DNA from: Treponema sp.
GTDB lineage: Bacteria > Spirochaetota > Spirochaetia > Treponematales > Breznakiellaceae
Direction of reading: 5' to 3'
Assembly (NCBI GenBank): GCA_031266075.1
Contig: JAISBS010000028.1
Coordinates: 1-33,308 of the forward strand
Length of the DNA stretch: 33,308 nucleotides
Every line of letters starts with the position of its first letter. The stretch's first letter is position 1. The position numbers were made by a program, and so were the translations under genes. This document shows positions 26,405-33,308 of this stretch, piece by piece. The notes beneath the pieces are model-generated. The model had not been told where the DNA came from, did not search any database, and worked only from the letters and a program-made list of their open reading frames with translations.

Positions 26405-28279
26405 ATGCTTAACAAAAATTTGCTGCGGGAAACCAAAGGCAGTAGAAAATTTTTGTTCGGCACGGCGGCCGCCGGTCTTATAACCGGCGGCCTGATCCTG
26501 GCTCAGGCGTTCCTGTTGGCGCGCCTGGCGAACAATGTATTTTTAAAGGGGCAGAATCTTGAACAGGTTCTGCCTTTTTTTGCCCTCCTTGTCCCCATCG
26601 TTACCCTTCGCGCCCTCTTTTCCTGGCTGGAGGAATGGTTTGCCCTGCATCTGGCCCAGACAGCCCAAACCAGCCTTCGGGAGGCGATTCTTTCAAAGAT
26701 AGACCGCCTGGGGCCGGTGCGGCTGAGGGACGAGCAAACCGGAGAACTCCTCCACCTTATCACCGAGGGTCTTGAGGTACTCCACGCCTACTTTGGCAAG
26801 TATATGCCCCAGGTCTTCAAGACCGCCATTATCCCCATCATGTTTTTTGTGATGATCTTTTCCCGGGACTGGATCACGGGCCTGATTCTGCTCTTTACCG
26901 CCCCCATGCTGCCCATGTTTATGATGCTTATCGGCAAATGGTCGAAATCGGTAACCAACAAACAGTGGCGGGCGCTGGACCGCATGACCGGGTTTTTTCA
27001 GGATCTTTTTCAGGGGCTTACCACGCTCAAAACCCTTAACATGAGCAAGCGGCAGGGAGACAAAGTAGAAGCGTTAAGTGAATCCTTCCGGCGTAATAAC
27101 CTGGAGGTCTTGCGGGTCGCTTTTCTTTCGGCCCTGACGCTGGAACTGTTCAGCACCCTGAGCATCGCCATGGTGGCGGTGGGGCTGGGGCTCCGCCTCC
27201 TTAACGGGATGCTTGAGTTTGAGCCGGCCTTTTTTTTGCTGCTGCTGGCCCCTGAATTTTATCAGCCTATCCGTAACCTGGGAACCCAATACCACGCCAG
27301 CCTGAACGGGGTGGAGGCGGCGAACCGGGTGTACCGTTTTCTGGAAACCCCCGAATCGGAAGCCACGGCGGAAGCGCCGGGTTCCGGGCGGGACGAAAAA
27401 GCCGGGTCCGGCGGAGAGGCCGCCGGGTTCTTTGTCCCGCCTGAACAGGGCGGCGCGGTCCGCGCCGGGGATTCCGGCGCTCCGGCTGCCCCGGCAAAAA
27501 ATCCGGCGAACGGCGTTTTTGGATACGCCGGGGATGGTGCGGCCTGCGGTGTTTCCATCGTGTTTGATCATGTGGATCACCGTTACCGCGAGGCCCAAAG
27601 CGAATCCTTGCAGGATATTTCCTTTGCCCTGGAGCGGGGGCAGAAAACCGCGCTGGTGGGCCCCAGCGGCGGCGGCAAAACCACGATCCTCCATTTATTG
27701 CTGGGCTTTTTGTCCGCCACCGGGGGGCGGATTCTGGCCGGCGGGGAGGATCTGGCGGGACTGGATATGGCGGCCTGGCGGCGGCGGATCGCCTGGGTGC
27801 CGCAAAAGCCCTGGCTTTTCGCCGGAACTATCCGGGAAAACCTGCTGATCGGTATGCCCGGCATCACGGATGCGGCGATCCGGGAAGCCGGCGAAGATCT
27901 GGGCCTCCGATCCTGGCTTGAAGGGCTGCCGGAAGGTCTGGAAACCCGAATTGGTCAGGGGGGCCGGGAATTAAGCGGCGGCCAGCGGCAGCTCCTGGCC
28001 ATAACCCGCGCATGGCTCCGCCAATCTTCCCTGCTGTTGCTGGACGAGGCCACCGCAAACCTCGATCTGGTCCGGGAGGAGGCGGTACAGGAGGCCCTGC
28101 TTCATCTGATGGCAGGCCGGACGGTGCTGGCTGCGGCCCACCGGCTGCGGACGGTGAGCGCCATGGACCGGGTGCTGGTCATCGACGGGGGCCGCATTGT
28201 GGAGGACGGTCCTCCCGGCGTTTTGAAGGCTTCCGGGGGGGTTTACCAGTCCCTGCTTGAAGCGGGGGGCGGCGAATGA
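26405..28279 (+). CDS. cydD: Thiol-reductant ABC exporter subunit CydD
   Basis: CydDC is a heterodimeric ABC exporter needed for cytochrome bd assembly, linked to export of glutathione/cysteine or heme handling. The 624-aa protein has a six-helix membrane domain (about 15-310) and a C-terminal ATPase: Walker A GPSGGGKT (419-426), signature LSGGQ (523-527), Walker B LLLLDEAT (543-550) and His579 of the H-loop. Between the domains lies a Gly/Ala/Pro-rich segment (about 317-383) that makes the protein ~36 aa longer than E. coli CydD. The start has only a weak SD (GGGG next to the ATG) six bases after cydB, suggesting re-initiation. The stop overlaps cydC by 4 bp (ATGA). Confidence 0.93.
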   Translation: MLNKNLLRETKGSRKFLFGTAAAGLITGGLILAQAFLLARLANNVFLKGQNLEQVLPFFALLVPIVTLRALFSWLEEWFALHLAQTAQTSLREAILSKIDRLGPVRLRDEQTGELLHLITEGLEVLHAYFGKYMPQVFKTAIIPIMFFVMIFSRDWITGLILLFTAPMLPMFMMLIGKWSKSVTNKQWRALDRMTGFFQDLFQGLTTLKTLNMSKRQGDKVEALSESFRRNNLEVLRVAFLSALTLELFSTLSIAMVAVGLGLRLLNGMLEFEPAFFLLLLAPEFYQPIRNLGTQYHASLNGVEAANRVYRFLETPESEATAEAPGSGRDEKAGSGGEAAGFFVPPEQGGAVRAGDSGAPAAPAKNPANGVFGYAGDGAACGVSIVFDHVDHRYREAQSESLQDISFALERGQKTALVGPSGGGKTTILHLLLGFLSATGGRILAGGEDLAGLDMAAWRRRIAWVPQKPWLFAGTIRENLLIGMPGITDAAIREAGEDLGLRSWLEGLPEGLETRIGQGGRELSGGQRQLLAITRAWLRQSSLLLLDEATANLDLVREEAVQEALLHLMAGRTVLAAAHRLRTVSAMDRVLVIDGGRIVEDGPPGVLKASGGVYQSLLEAGGGE

Positions 28280-30105
28280 AAACCTTTTCCCGGCTTCTTA
28301 GCCTTATGCGCCCCTACTGGCCGGTTATGGCGGGGGCCGCGTTTTGCGGGGCCCTGACCATTGCCTCCAACGTCAGCCTTTTGGGGGCTTCCGCGGTGCT
28401 GATCTCCTCCGCGGCCCTGGCTCCGCCGGTTCTGCAATTGTATACCCTCATCGTGGGGGTGCGTTTTTTCGGCATCTCCCGGGCCTTTTGGCGCTATGTG
28501 GAACGGTATGTTACCCACGACGTAACGTTCAGAATTCTGAAAAAACTGCGGGTCTGGTTTTACCGAAAGATCGAGCCGCTGGCCCCGGCGAATCTGCAAA
28601 GCTACAGCAGCGGGCGGCTCTTCAAACAGATCGTGGGCGATATTGAAAATTTGCAGTTCTTTTACCTCCGGGTGCTGGTAGCCCCCTTTATTGCCCTGGT
28701 GGTACTCATTGGCTGTGTCGTTTTTATGCTCTTTTTCTGCCCCGCCGCCGCCGGACTTTTGGCGGCGCTCTTTTTCTTGAGCGGCGTGGCGGTTCCCCTG
28801 TGGGTGCGCCGGATGACCCGGGGCATGGCGGCGCGGCAGGCCGACCGTTGGGAACGTTTTCATACCCAGGTGGTGGATCTGGTGCTGGGGCTGGGGGAAC
28901 TTCAGGTCTATGACGCCATGCCGCAAAAGCGAGAAGAAATACGGGCGGGCCTTAGGGCCATAACCGGCGGGCAAAAAAAGCTCTTTGCCCTGGACAACTT
29001 GAGCGCCTGCCTGATCCAGTATTTCAGCCACATCGCCATGTTGGGGGGCGTGTTTTTCTCCGTGCCGCTGGTGGCCGAAGGCCGCCTGGAAGGGGTGTTT
29101 TTGACCATGTGCGGCCTTATCATGTGGGCCGCTTTTGAGGCGGTAACTCCCCTGCCGCTGGCCCTGACCAAGCTTGACGAGGGCCTTATTGCCGCGGGCC
29201 GCCTTTTCGCGCTGGCCGGGGAACCGCAGGCGGATGCAGAACTGGAAACCGCCGGGGGAGAACCTGCCGCAGAGGACGGCCCTCCGCAAACGGCGGCGCA
29301 CACGGTGGAACCGTCAACAGGAGTAACACAAGCGGCGGTGGAACCGGCGGAACCGTCAGCGGCCTTACGGACACTGTACGCCGCCGCGCCGCCGGAGCTG
29401 GTCTTTGAGGGGGTGAATTTTCGCTACGGCCCGGAAGAACAGTTCGCCCTGCAGGATCTTTCTTTCCGGCTTGCGCCGGGGGGGAAGATCGCCCTGGCCG
29501 GGCCCAACGGTTCGGGAAAAAGCACCATCATCAACCTGCTCCTGAAATTCTGGCCCTATGCCGCGGGAAGCCTCCGGGTGGATGGCCGGGAACTACGGGA
29601 CTGGCCGGAAGATCAGGTTCGGGATCTGTTGGGGGTGTTGAACCAAGACCCCTATATCTTTCATACCAGTATCCGGGAAAATATCCTGCTGGCCAGGCCG
29701 GAAGCCGGTGTGGAGGAAATGGAAGAGGCCAGCCGCCGGGCCCGGCTCCACGATTTTGTGCGGTCCCTGCCGGAGGGTTATGAAACCATAACCGGCGAAA
29801 ATGGCTTTAAACTTTCCGGAGGCCAGCGGCAGCGGCTGGCGCTGGCGCGGATATACCTGAAAAACAGCCCGGTTCTTGTTCTGGACGAGGTGGAACAGGG
29901 GCTGGACACTCTGACCGGGCAGGAGGTATGGCGCAACCTGCGGCAATGGGCCCGGAACAAAAGCGTTATCACCATAACCCACCATCTGCGGGACCTGTCG
30001 GAGATGGACGAAATTCTGGTTATGCTGGATGGCCGGATTGTGGAACGGGGGAACCATGCGTCCCTCCTGGCCCAGGGGGGCCTCTACACCCGGCTGGCCG
30101 GATAG
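28276..30105 (+). CDS. cydC: Thiol-reductant ABC exporter subunit CydC
   Basis: This is the second half-transporter of the CydDC pair. The 609-aa protein has a membrane domain (about 15-310; note the family-like SRAFWRYVERYVTHDVTFR) and an ATPase domain with Walker A GPNGSGKS (409-416), LSGGQ (513-517), Walker B VLVLDEVE (533-540, Glu538 next to the Asp) and His569 of the H-loop. As in CydD, an Ala/Glu/Pro-rich linker (about 317-374) sits between the domains, and the protein is again ~36 aa longer than the E. coli homologue. The start is translationally coupled to cydD. No clear T-rich terminator follows; a composite hairpin element lies 32 bp downstream. Confidence 0.93.
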   Translation: MKTFSRLLSLMRPYWPVMAGAAFCGALTIASNVSLLGASAVLISSAALAPPVLQLYTLIVGVRFFGISRAFWRYVERYVTHDVTFRILKKLRVWFYRKIEPLAPANLQSYSSGRLFKQIVGDIENLQFFYLRVLVAPFIALVVLIGCVVFMLFFCPAAAGLLAALFFLSGVAVPLWVRRMTRGMAARQADRWERFHTQVVDLVLGLGELQVYDAMPQKREEIRAGLRAITGGQKKLFALDNLSACLIQYFSHIAMLGGVFFSVPLVAEGRLEGVFLTMCGLIMWAAFEAVTPLPLALTKLDEGLIAAGRLFALAGEPQADAELETAGGEPAAEDGPPQTAAHTVEPSTGVTQAAVEPAEPSAALRTLYAAAPPELVFEGVNFRYGPEEQFALQDLSFRLAPGGKIALAGPNGSGKSTIINLLLKFWPYAAGSLRVDGRELRDWPEDQVRDLLGVLNQDPYIFHTSIRENILLARPEAGVEEMEEASRRARLHDFVRSLPEGYETITGENGFKLSGGQRQRLALARIYLKNSPVLVLDEVEQGLDTLTGQEVWRNLRQWARNKSVITITHHLRDLSEMDEILVMLDGRIVERGNHASLLAQGGLYTRLAG

Positions 30106-30136
30106 GGCCCATGCCATGGCCCGGATAAAACACAAT

Positions 30137-30220
30137 GGACTTGTTCAATAACCCGGTTGGTTTCGGAACAAGCTCGAAATTCCAAGGTAGCTGTTCCAAA
30201 AACTGAAGTTTTGGAACAGC
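30137..30220 (-). repeat. Composite two-hairpin element downstream of cydC
   Basis: Read on the minus strand: GCTGTTCCAAAA paired with TTTTGGAACAGC (stem 30190-30201/30209-30220), the linker CTACCTTGGAATT, then GAGCTTGTTCCGAAACC, CCGGGTT and GAACAAGTCC. The last part pairs CTTGTTC (30140-30146) with GAACAAG (30166-30172) on the plus strand. The order, linker and arms match 21433-21552. No T-run follows on the plus strand, so it is not a typical terminator for cydC. Confidence 0.7.
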
Positions 30221-30262
30221 CCCAGCTCATAACGACGAAAAAACTTTTTTATGGAGAGAAAT

Positions 30263-30541
30263 GTGAATTTTTATGGTTTGTTTGCCGGGGCCGCGGCGCT
30301 GTGTATCATCGGATTGTTTCATCCTATTGTGATCAAGGGTGAATACCATTTTGGGAAAAAGATATGGCCCCTTTGCCTTGTCTGCGGCATAGCTTTTCTG
30401 GCGGGGGCCTGTCTGGTGTCCAATCTCTATGTCTCTATCCTGATGGGGATCACCGGATCAAGCTGCTTGTGGAGCATCAAGGAATTGTTTGAACAGGAAA
30501 AGCGGGTAGAACGGGGCTGGTTTCCCAAAAAAGAAAAATAG
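30263..30541 (+). CDS. DUF4491 family small membrane protein
   Basis: The function of this family is unknown. The chosen GTG (30263) gives 92 aa beginning NFYGLFAGAAAL, the family's usual N-terminus; GGAGAG lies four bases upstream. An ATG at 30251 overlaps this SD and has no SD of its own, so it is less likely, though possible. Three hydrophobic segments are seen (about 3-20, 30-50 and 52-70), with the family motifs FHPIVIKGEYHFGKKIWP, LWSIKELFEQEKRVERGWFP and a charged C-terminus. It stands alone between hairpin-rich gaps, with no obvious promoter. Linkage to the cyd genes may be incidental. Confidence 0.85.
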   Translation: MNFYGLFAGAAALCIIGLFHPIVIKGEYHFGKKIWPLCLVCGIAFLAGACLVSNLYVSILMGITGSSCLWSIKELFEQEKRVERGWFPKKEK

Positions 30542-30550
30542 AGTTGTCCG

Positions 30551-30575
30551 GAGACCGCTCATCGCAAGCGGTCTC
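30551..30575 (+). terminator. Possible terminator of the DUF4491 gene
   Basis: A perfect 9-bp stem (GAGACCGCT with AGCGGTCTC, loop CATCGCA) begins 10 bp after the stop. Only two T residues follow, so intrinsic termination would be weak. Confidence 0.45.
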
Positions 30576-31149
30576 TTGGGTATTAGACCCCACCGCGAAT
30601 AATTCGTCCGGTTATTGAACAAGTCCGGGGACTCTCTGAAAACCCAACCGGGATTTCCGGAGATTCCCTCTATTTTATAAAGATATTTTCAAAATATACG
30701 CCCGGATATTGACGGAACAAAAAGAAATAAGTAAATTAGCAGTAAAATAAACTCGACATCGATAAAGTGTTTAGGTTACAGGACTCCTGCTCAGATTTTT
30801 ACCAAATCCGCGGGTGTTACACTTGCCGGTTGAATCCGCCAATCTATTGAAAACAAGAGAGCGCACGTTTCAAAATCCGGTTGGCTTTGAAATTTTCTTT
30901 GGAAAAACGTCTTACCAGCCGCTTTTTTCCTAAAAGAATTGTTTAAAAACTTCAATTTTGAACAATTTCCGCTTAAAAGCAGCAAAAATGCGGAACATTG
31001 AAACCCGCAGGGTTTCTTACGAGACTTGCAAGATAACCTTTGGTTAGCCGATAACCAACAACGAACCGGAGGTTCGAGTTATTGAACAAGTCCAATATAA
31101 AGTTGCTTTTTCAAAATTGAAGTTTTGAAAAAGCCCCGGGAGATAATTT
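30576..31149. other. Gene-free AT-richer region with hairpin-family repeats before the chemoreceptor
   Basis: No credible gene is seen. It contains family hairpins at 30630-30665 (CTGAAAACCC-AACC-GGGATTTCCGG), 30867-30895 (TTTCAAAATCC-GGTTGG-CTTTGAAA), 30937-30967 (AATTGTTTAAAA..TTTTGAACAATT) and 31105-31134, a small GAAACCCGCAGGGTTTC palindrome near 31000, and CGAACC-GGA-GGTTCG at 31063-31077. The 16-mer GTTATTGAACAAGTCC occurs at 30611-30626 and 31078-31093. The central part (30700-30850) is notably AT-rich and may hold the chemoreceptor promoter, but I could not settle on a -35/-10 pair. Confidence 0.65.
31105..31134. repeat. Perfect 12-bp hairpin just upstream of the chemoreceptor gene
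   Basis: GCTTTTTCAAAA (31105-31116) pairs with TTTTGAAAAAGC (31123-31134) around TTGAAG, the same core as other family members. It lies 15 bp before the ATG, adjacent to the GGGAGA SD, so it could influence translation start. Confidence 0.75.
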
Positions 31150-33308
31150 ATGAAAATTCGTATGAGACTCATCCTCATTCTTACCGTGCTGAATGTCATT
31201 GGTATTGGTCTTTTAGCGACAGTCACGATGGTTCTTTCCCGCGCCCAGATTAACCGTCTGGCCCACGAAGGAGCGCTCAGTATAGGGGCGGAAAACAGCG
31301 AAAAGGTGGGGCGTTACTTTGAAATCTACATGGACGCCGCCCGGACTCTGGCGGAGGTTATGAGCCAGTATGAGACCATGCCCGCAGCGGATCGGCGCGA
31401 TTTTTTTAATATGATGCTCCGGGGGTATATGGAGACGCATCCGGAGGCGATTAATATATACAGCGCCTGGGAACCTGGCCTCCCGGACGGTATGGACGCG
31501 CGGTACGCGAACACTCCGGGTGCGGACAGTACCGGGCGCTTTGCGGTGATCTGGGCACTGGGGCCGGACGGGAGGCCCTTTGTAGAAGCCTTGCCGCCGG
31601 GATTCGATGGGGAAGACTTTTATACCGTCGTCATGACCACCGGAAAAGAGATGATTACCGAACCCCTTGCCTATACGATGGGCGGAAAAGATTTTTTTTC
31701 TCCCGGCATCGTGACGCCCATCAAAAACAGCAAAGGTGAAACGGTCGGCATTGTCGGCATTGATGTCCAGTTGACCGAAGTTCAGACGGTGGTGAATAAT
31801 CTAAAACCCTTTGGGCACGGCGTGGCGGCGGTTTTTAGTTCCGGGGGCCATATTATAGCCCACTTTGATCCCAGCCGTAACGGAAAGAATATACGGGACA
31901 CTGAAGGCGATATTGTAGGCGATCACTTAAATGACTGGGTCAATGCCGTTGCCGCCGGAACCCCCATGAATTTCATGGCAGGGGGTATGACGATCTATTT
32001 GACCCCCTTTACCGTGGGTAACTCCGCCAAACCCTGGAGTTTGGTGATAGGGGCTTCGTACACCGATATTATGGCGCCGGTTGACCGTATGTTCTTTATT
32101 ATTATTGGCATAGGTGCGGCAATGTTCGCTGCCATGACTGCGGGGGCTTTTATTATCGCCCGTTCCATCAGCCGGCCCATCGTGCGGACAATGAAGATTC
32201 TGAAAGATGTGTCCGAGGGAGACCTGACCCGCAAAATTGATATATACACAAAAGACGAAGTGGGAGAATTGGCCGGGTATATCAATTTTACCGTCGACAA
32301 GATCAAGGGCCTGATTATGGCTATCAGAAATCAAAGTTCCGCCCTCTCCGGCATCGGAAGCGATCTTGCCGGTAACATGACCGAAACCGCCGCGGCGATC
32401 AATGAGATCACCGCCAATATTCAGAATATAAAAACACGGGTTATCAACCAGTCGGCCAGCGTTACCGAAACCAACGCCACCATGAGCCAGATCACCGTTA
32501 TCATTGACAAACTTTCAGGCCATGTGAACAAGCAGGGCGCCAGTGTCGCACAGTCTTCCTCGGCGATTGAGGAAATGCTCGCCAATATCCAGTCCGTTAC
32601 CCGGTCCCTGGTCAAAAACATCGACAGCGTTCAGGAACTGATGAACGCATCCGAAGTGGGGCGGACGGGTCTTCAGGAAGTAGCGGCGGACATTCAGGAA
32701 ATCGCCAGGGAATCCGCGGGGCTTTTGGAGATAAACGCGGTGATGGAAAACATAGCCAGCCAGACCAACCTCTTGTCGATGAACGCCGCCATTGAAGCGG
32801 CCCATGCCGGAGAAGCGGGAAAAGGCTTCGCCGTGGTGGCCGATGAAATACGCAAGCTGGCCGAGAATTCCGGTGAACAGTCAAAAACTATTTCCACCGT
32901 CCTTAAAAAGATTAAGGATTCTATCGACAAGATAACCAAATCCGCTGACAATGTACTCAATAAGTTTGAAGCCATAGACAGCGGGATTAAAACCGTGTCC
33001 GATCAGGAAGAAAATATCCGTAACGCCATGGAGGAACAGGGAGCGGGGAGCAAGCAGATATTGGAATCTATCGGCCAGTTGAACGAAGTGACCCAAATGG
33101 TCAAGGGCGGTTCACAGGAGATGCTGGAAGGGAGCCGCCAGGTAATACAGGAGAGTAAAAACCTGGAACTGGCGACTGCGGAGATCACCAACGGGATGAA
33201 CGAGATGGCCACCGGGGCGGACCAGATCAACGTGTCGGTAAACCACGTAAATACCATCAGCGGGAAAAATAAGGAAAACATTGATGTGCTGGTTGAAGAG
33301 GTAGCAAA
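31150..33308 (+). CDS. Methyl-accepting chemotaxis protein with extracytoplasmic double-Cache sensor (3' end outside window)
   Basis: This is a membrane receptor that controls CheA and flagellar switching. The ATG follows GGGAGA by six bases. The frame stays open to the window end (719 full codons), so only the extreme C-terminus is missing. TM1 is about residues 5-30; a periplasmic dCache-type ligand domain (about 35-305) shows the YSAWEP motif around Trp107 and GIVGIDVQL with Asp205; TM2 is about 314-337; HAMP follows to ~390 ([22 protein letters not shown]). The signalling tip at about 532-575 is canonical ([19 protein letters not shown] then [18 protein letters not shown]). The Cache motif type often binds amino acids, but the ligand cannot be assigned. 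Linkage to the respiratory genes hints at energy or redox taxis only by position. Confidence 0.95.
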   Translation, partial: MKIRMRLILILTVLNVIGIGLLATVTMVLSRAQINRLAHEGALSIGAENSEKVGRYFEIYMDAARTLAEVMSQYETMPAADRRDFFNMMLRGYMETHPEAINIYSAWEPGLPDGMDARYANTPGADSTGRFAVIWALGPDGRPFVEALPPGFDGEDFYTVVMTTGKEMITEPLAYTMGGKDFFSPGIVTPIKNSKGETVGIVGIDVQLTEVQTVVNNLKPFGHGVAAVFSSGGHIIAHFDPSRNGKNIRDTEGDIVGDHLNDWVNAVAAGTPMNFMAGGMTIYLTPFTVGNSAKPWSLVIGASYTDIMAPVDRMFFIIIGIGAAMFAAMTAGAFIIARSISRPIVRTMKILKDVSEGDLTRKIDIYTKDEVGELAGYINFTVDKIKGLIMAIRNQSSALSGIGSDLAGNMTETAAAINEITANIQNIKTRVINQSASVTETNATMSQITVIIDKLSGHVNKQGASVAQSSSAIEEMLANIQSVTRSLVKNIDSVQELMNASEVGRTGLQEVAADIQEIARESAGLLEINAVMENIASQTNLLSMNAAIEAAHAGEAGKGFAVVADEIRKLAENSGEQSKTISTVLKKIKDSIDKITKSADNVLNKFEAIDSGIKTVSDQEENIRNAMEEQGAGSKQILESIGQLNEVTQMVKGGSQEMLEGSRQVIQESKNLELATAEITNGMNEMATGADQINVSVNHVNTISGKNKENIDVLVEEVA

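Noticed and set aside
30542-31149. CRISPR array
   Set aside because: The repeated motifs are palindromes of varying arms with irregular spacing; there are no uniform repeats and spacers and no cas genes.

Overview
The window is GC-rich, tightly packed bacterial DNA. It encodes a complete bacterial V/A-type ATPase, a Na+-pumping NADH:quinone oxidoreductase (Nqr), cytochrome bd oxidase, a double-Cache chemoreceptor and a DUF4491 protein. No F-type ATPase genes are seen. This combination, the V-ATPase gene set and the style of the proteins point to a spirochaete of the Treponema / Breznakiellaceae type (gut-associated treponemes). That placement is an inference of moderate strength, because no rRNA or other taxonomic marker is present.

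Layout. Positions 1-759 hold the 3' part of a DDE transposase. It is followed by a gene-free stretch (760-1436) of hairpins and a duplicated 60-bp unit. From 14961 down to 1437 everything is on the minus strand: secG, a PTS EIIA-type protein, V-ATPase genes H(G)-C-I-K-F-E-A-B-D, a universal stress protein, a DnaJ-domain protein, methionine aminopeptidase and an HtrA protease. Most genes from the H(G)-like subunit to usp overlap or nearly touch. A sigma70-like promoter at 15058-15086 precedes secG, and its leader carries a terminator-like hairpin with a UUCG tetraloop. From 15253 rightward everything is on the plus strand: a promoter and structured leader, nqrABCDEF, a terminator, nqrM, a UbiA/MenA prenyltransferase, a polyprenyl diphosphate synthase, cydAB, cydDC, a DUF4491 membrane protein and a methyl-accepting chemotaxis protein cut by the window end.

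How it fits together. The plus-strand block reads as a compact respiratory chain. Nqr oxidises NADH, reduces a quinone and pumps Na+. MenA and the prenyl synthase could build the lipid quinone from an isoprenoid tail and a naphthoate head group. CydAB re-oxidises the quinol with oxygen, and CydDC supports its assembly. NqrM serves Nqr maturation. The divergent ATPase operon would use or build the ion gradient. No head-group pathway (men or mqn) is in the window, which raises the possibility that the naphthoate precursor is taken up from neighbours.

Intergenic DNA. Nearly every gap between operons carries members of one hairpin family, with cores around AAAACTTCAGTTTT or CCGGTTGG and arms that vary but keep pairing. 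Three loci share a larger two-hairpin unit joined by a CCTTGAATT-like linker. I do not recognise this as a named element, and it is the most novel-looking structure here.
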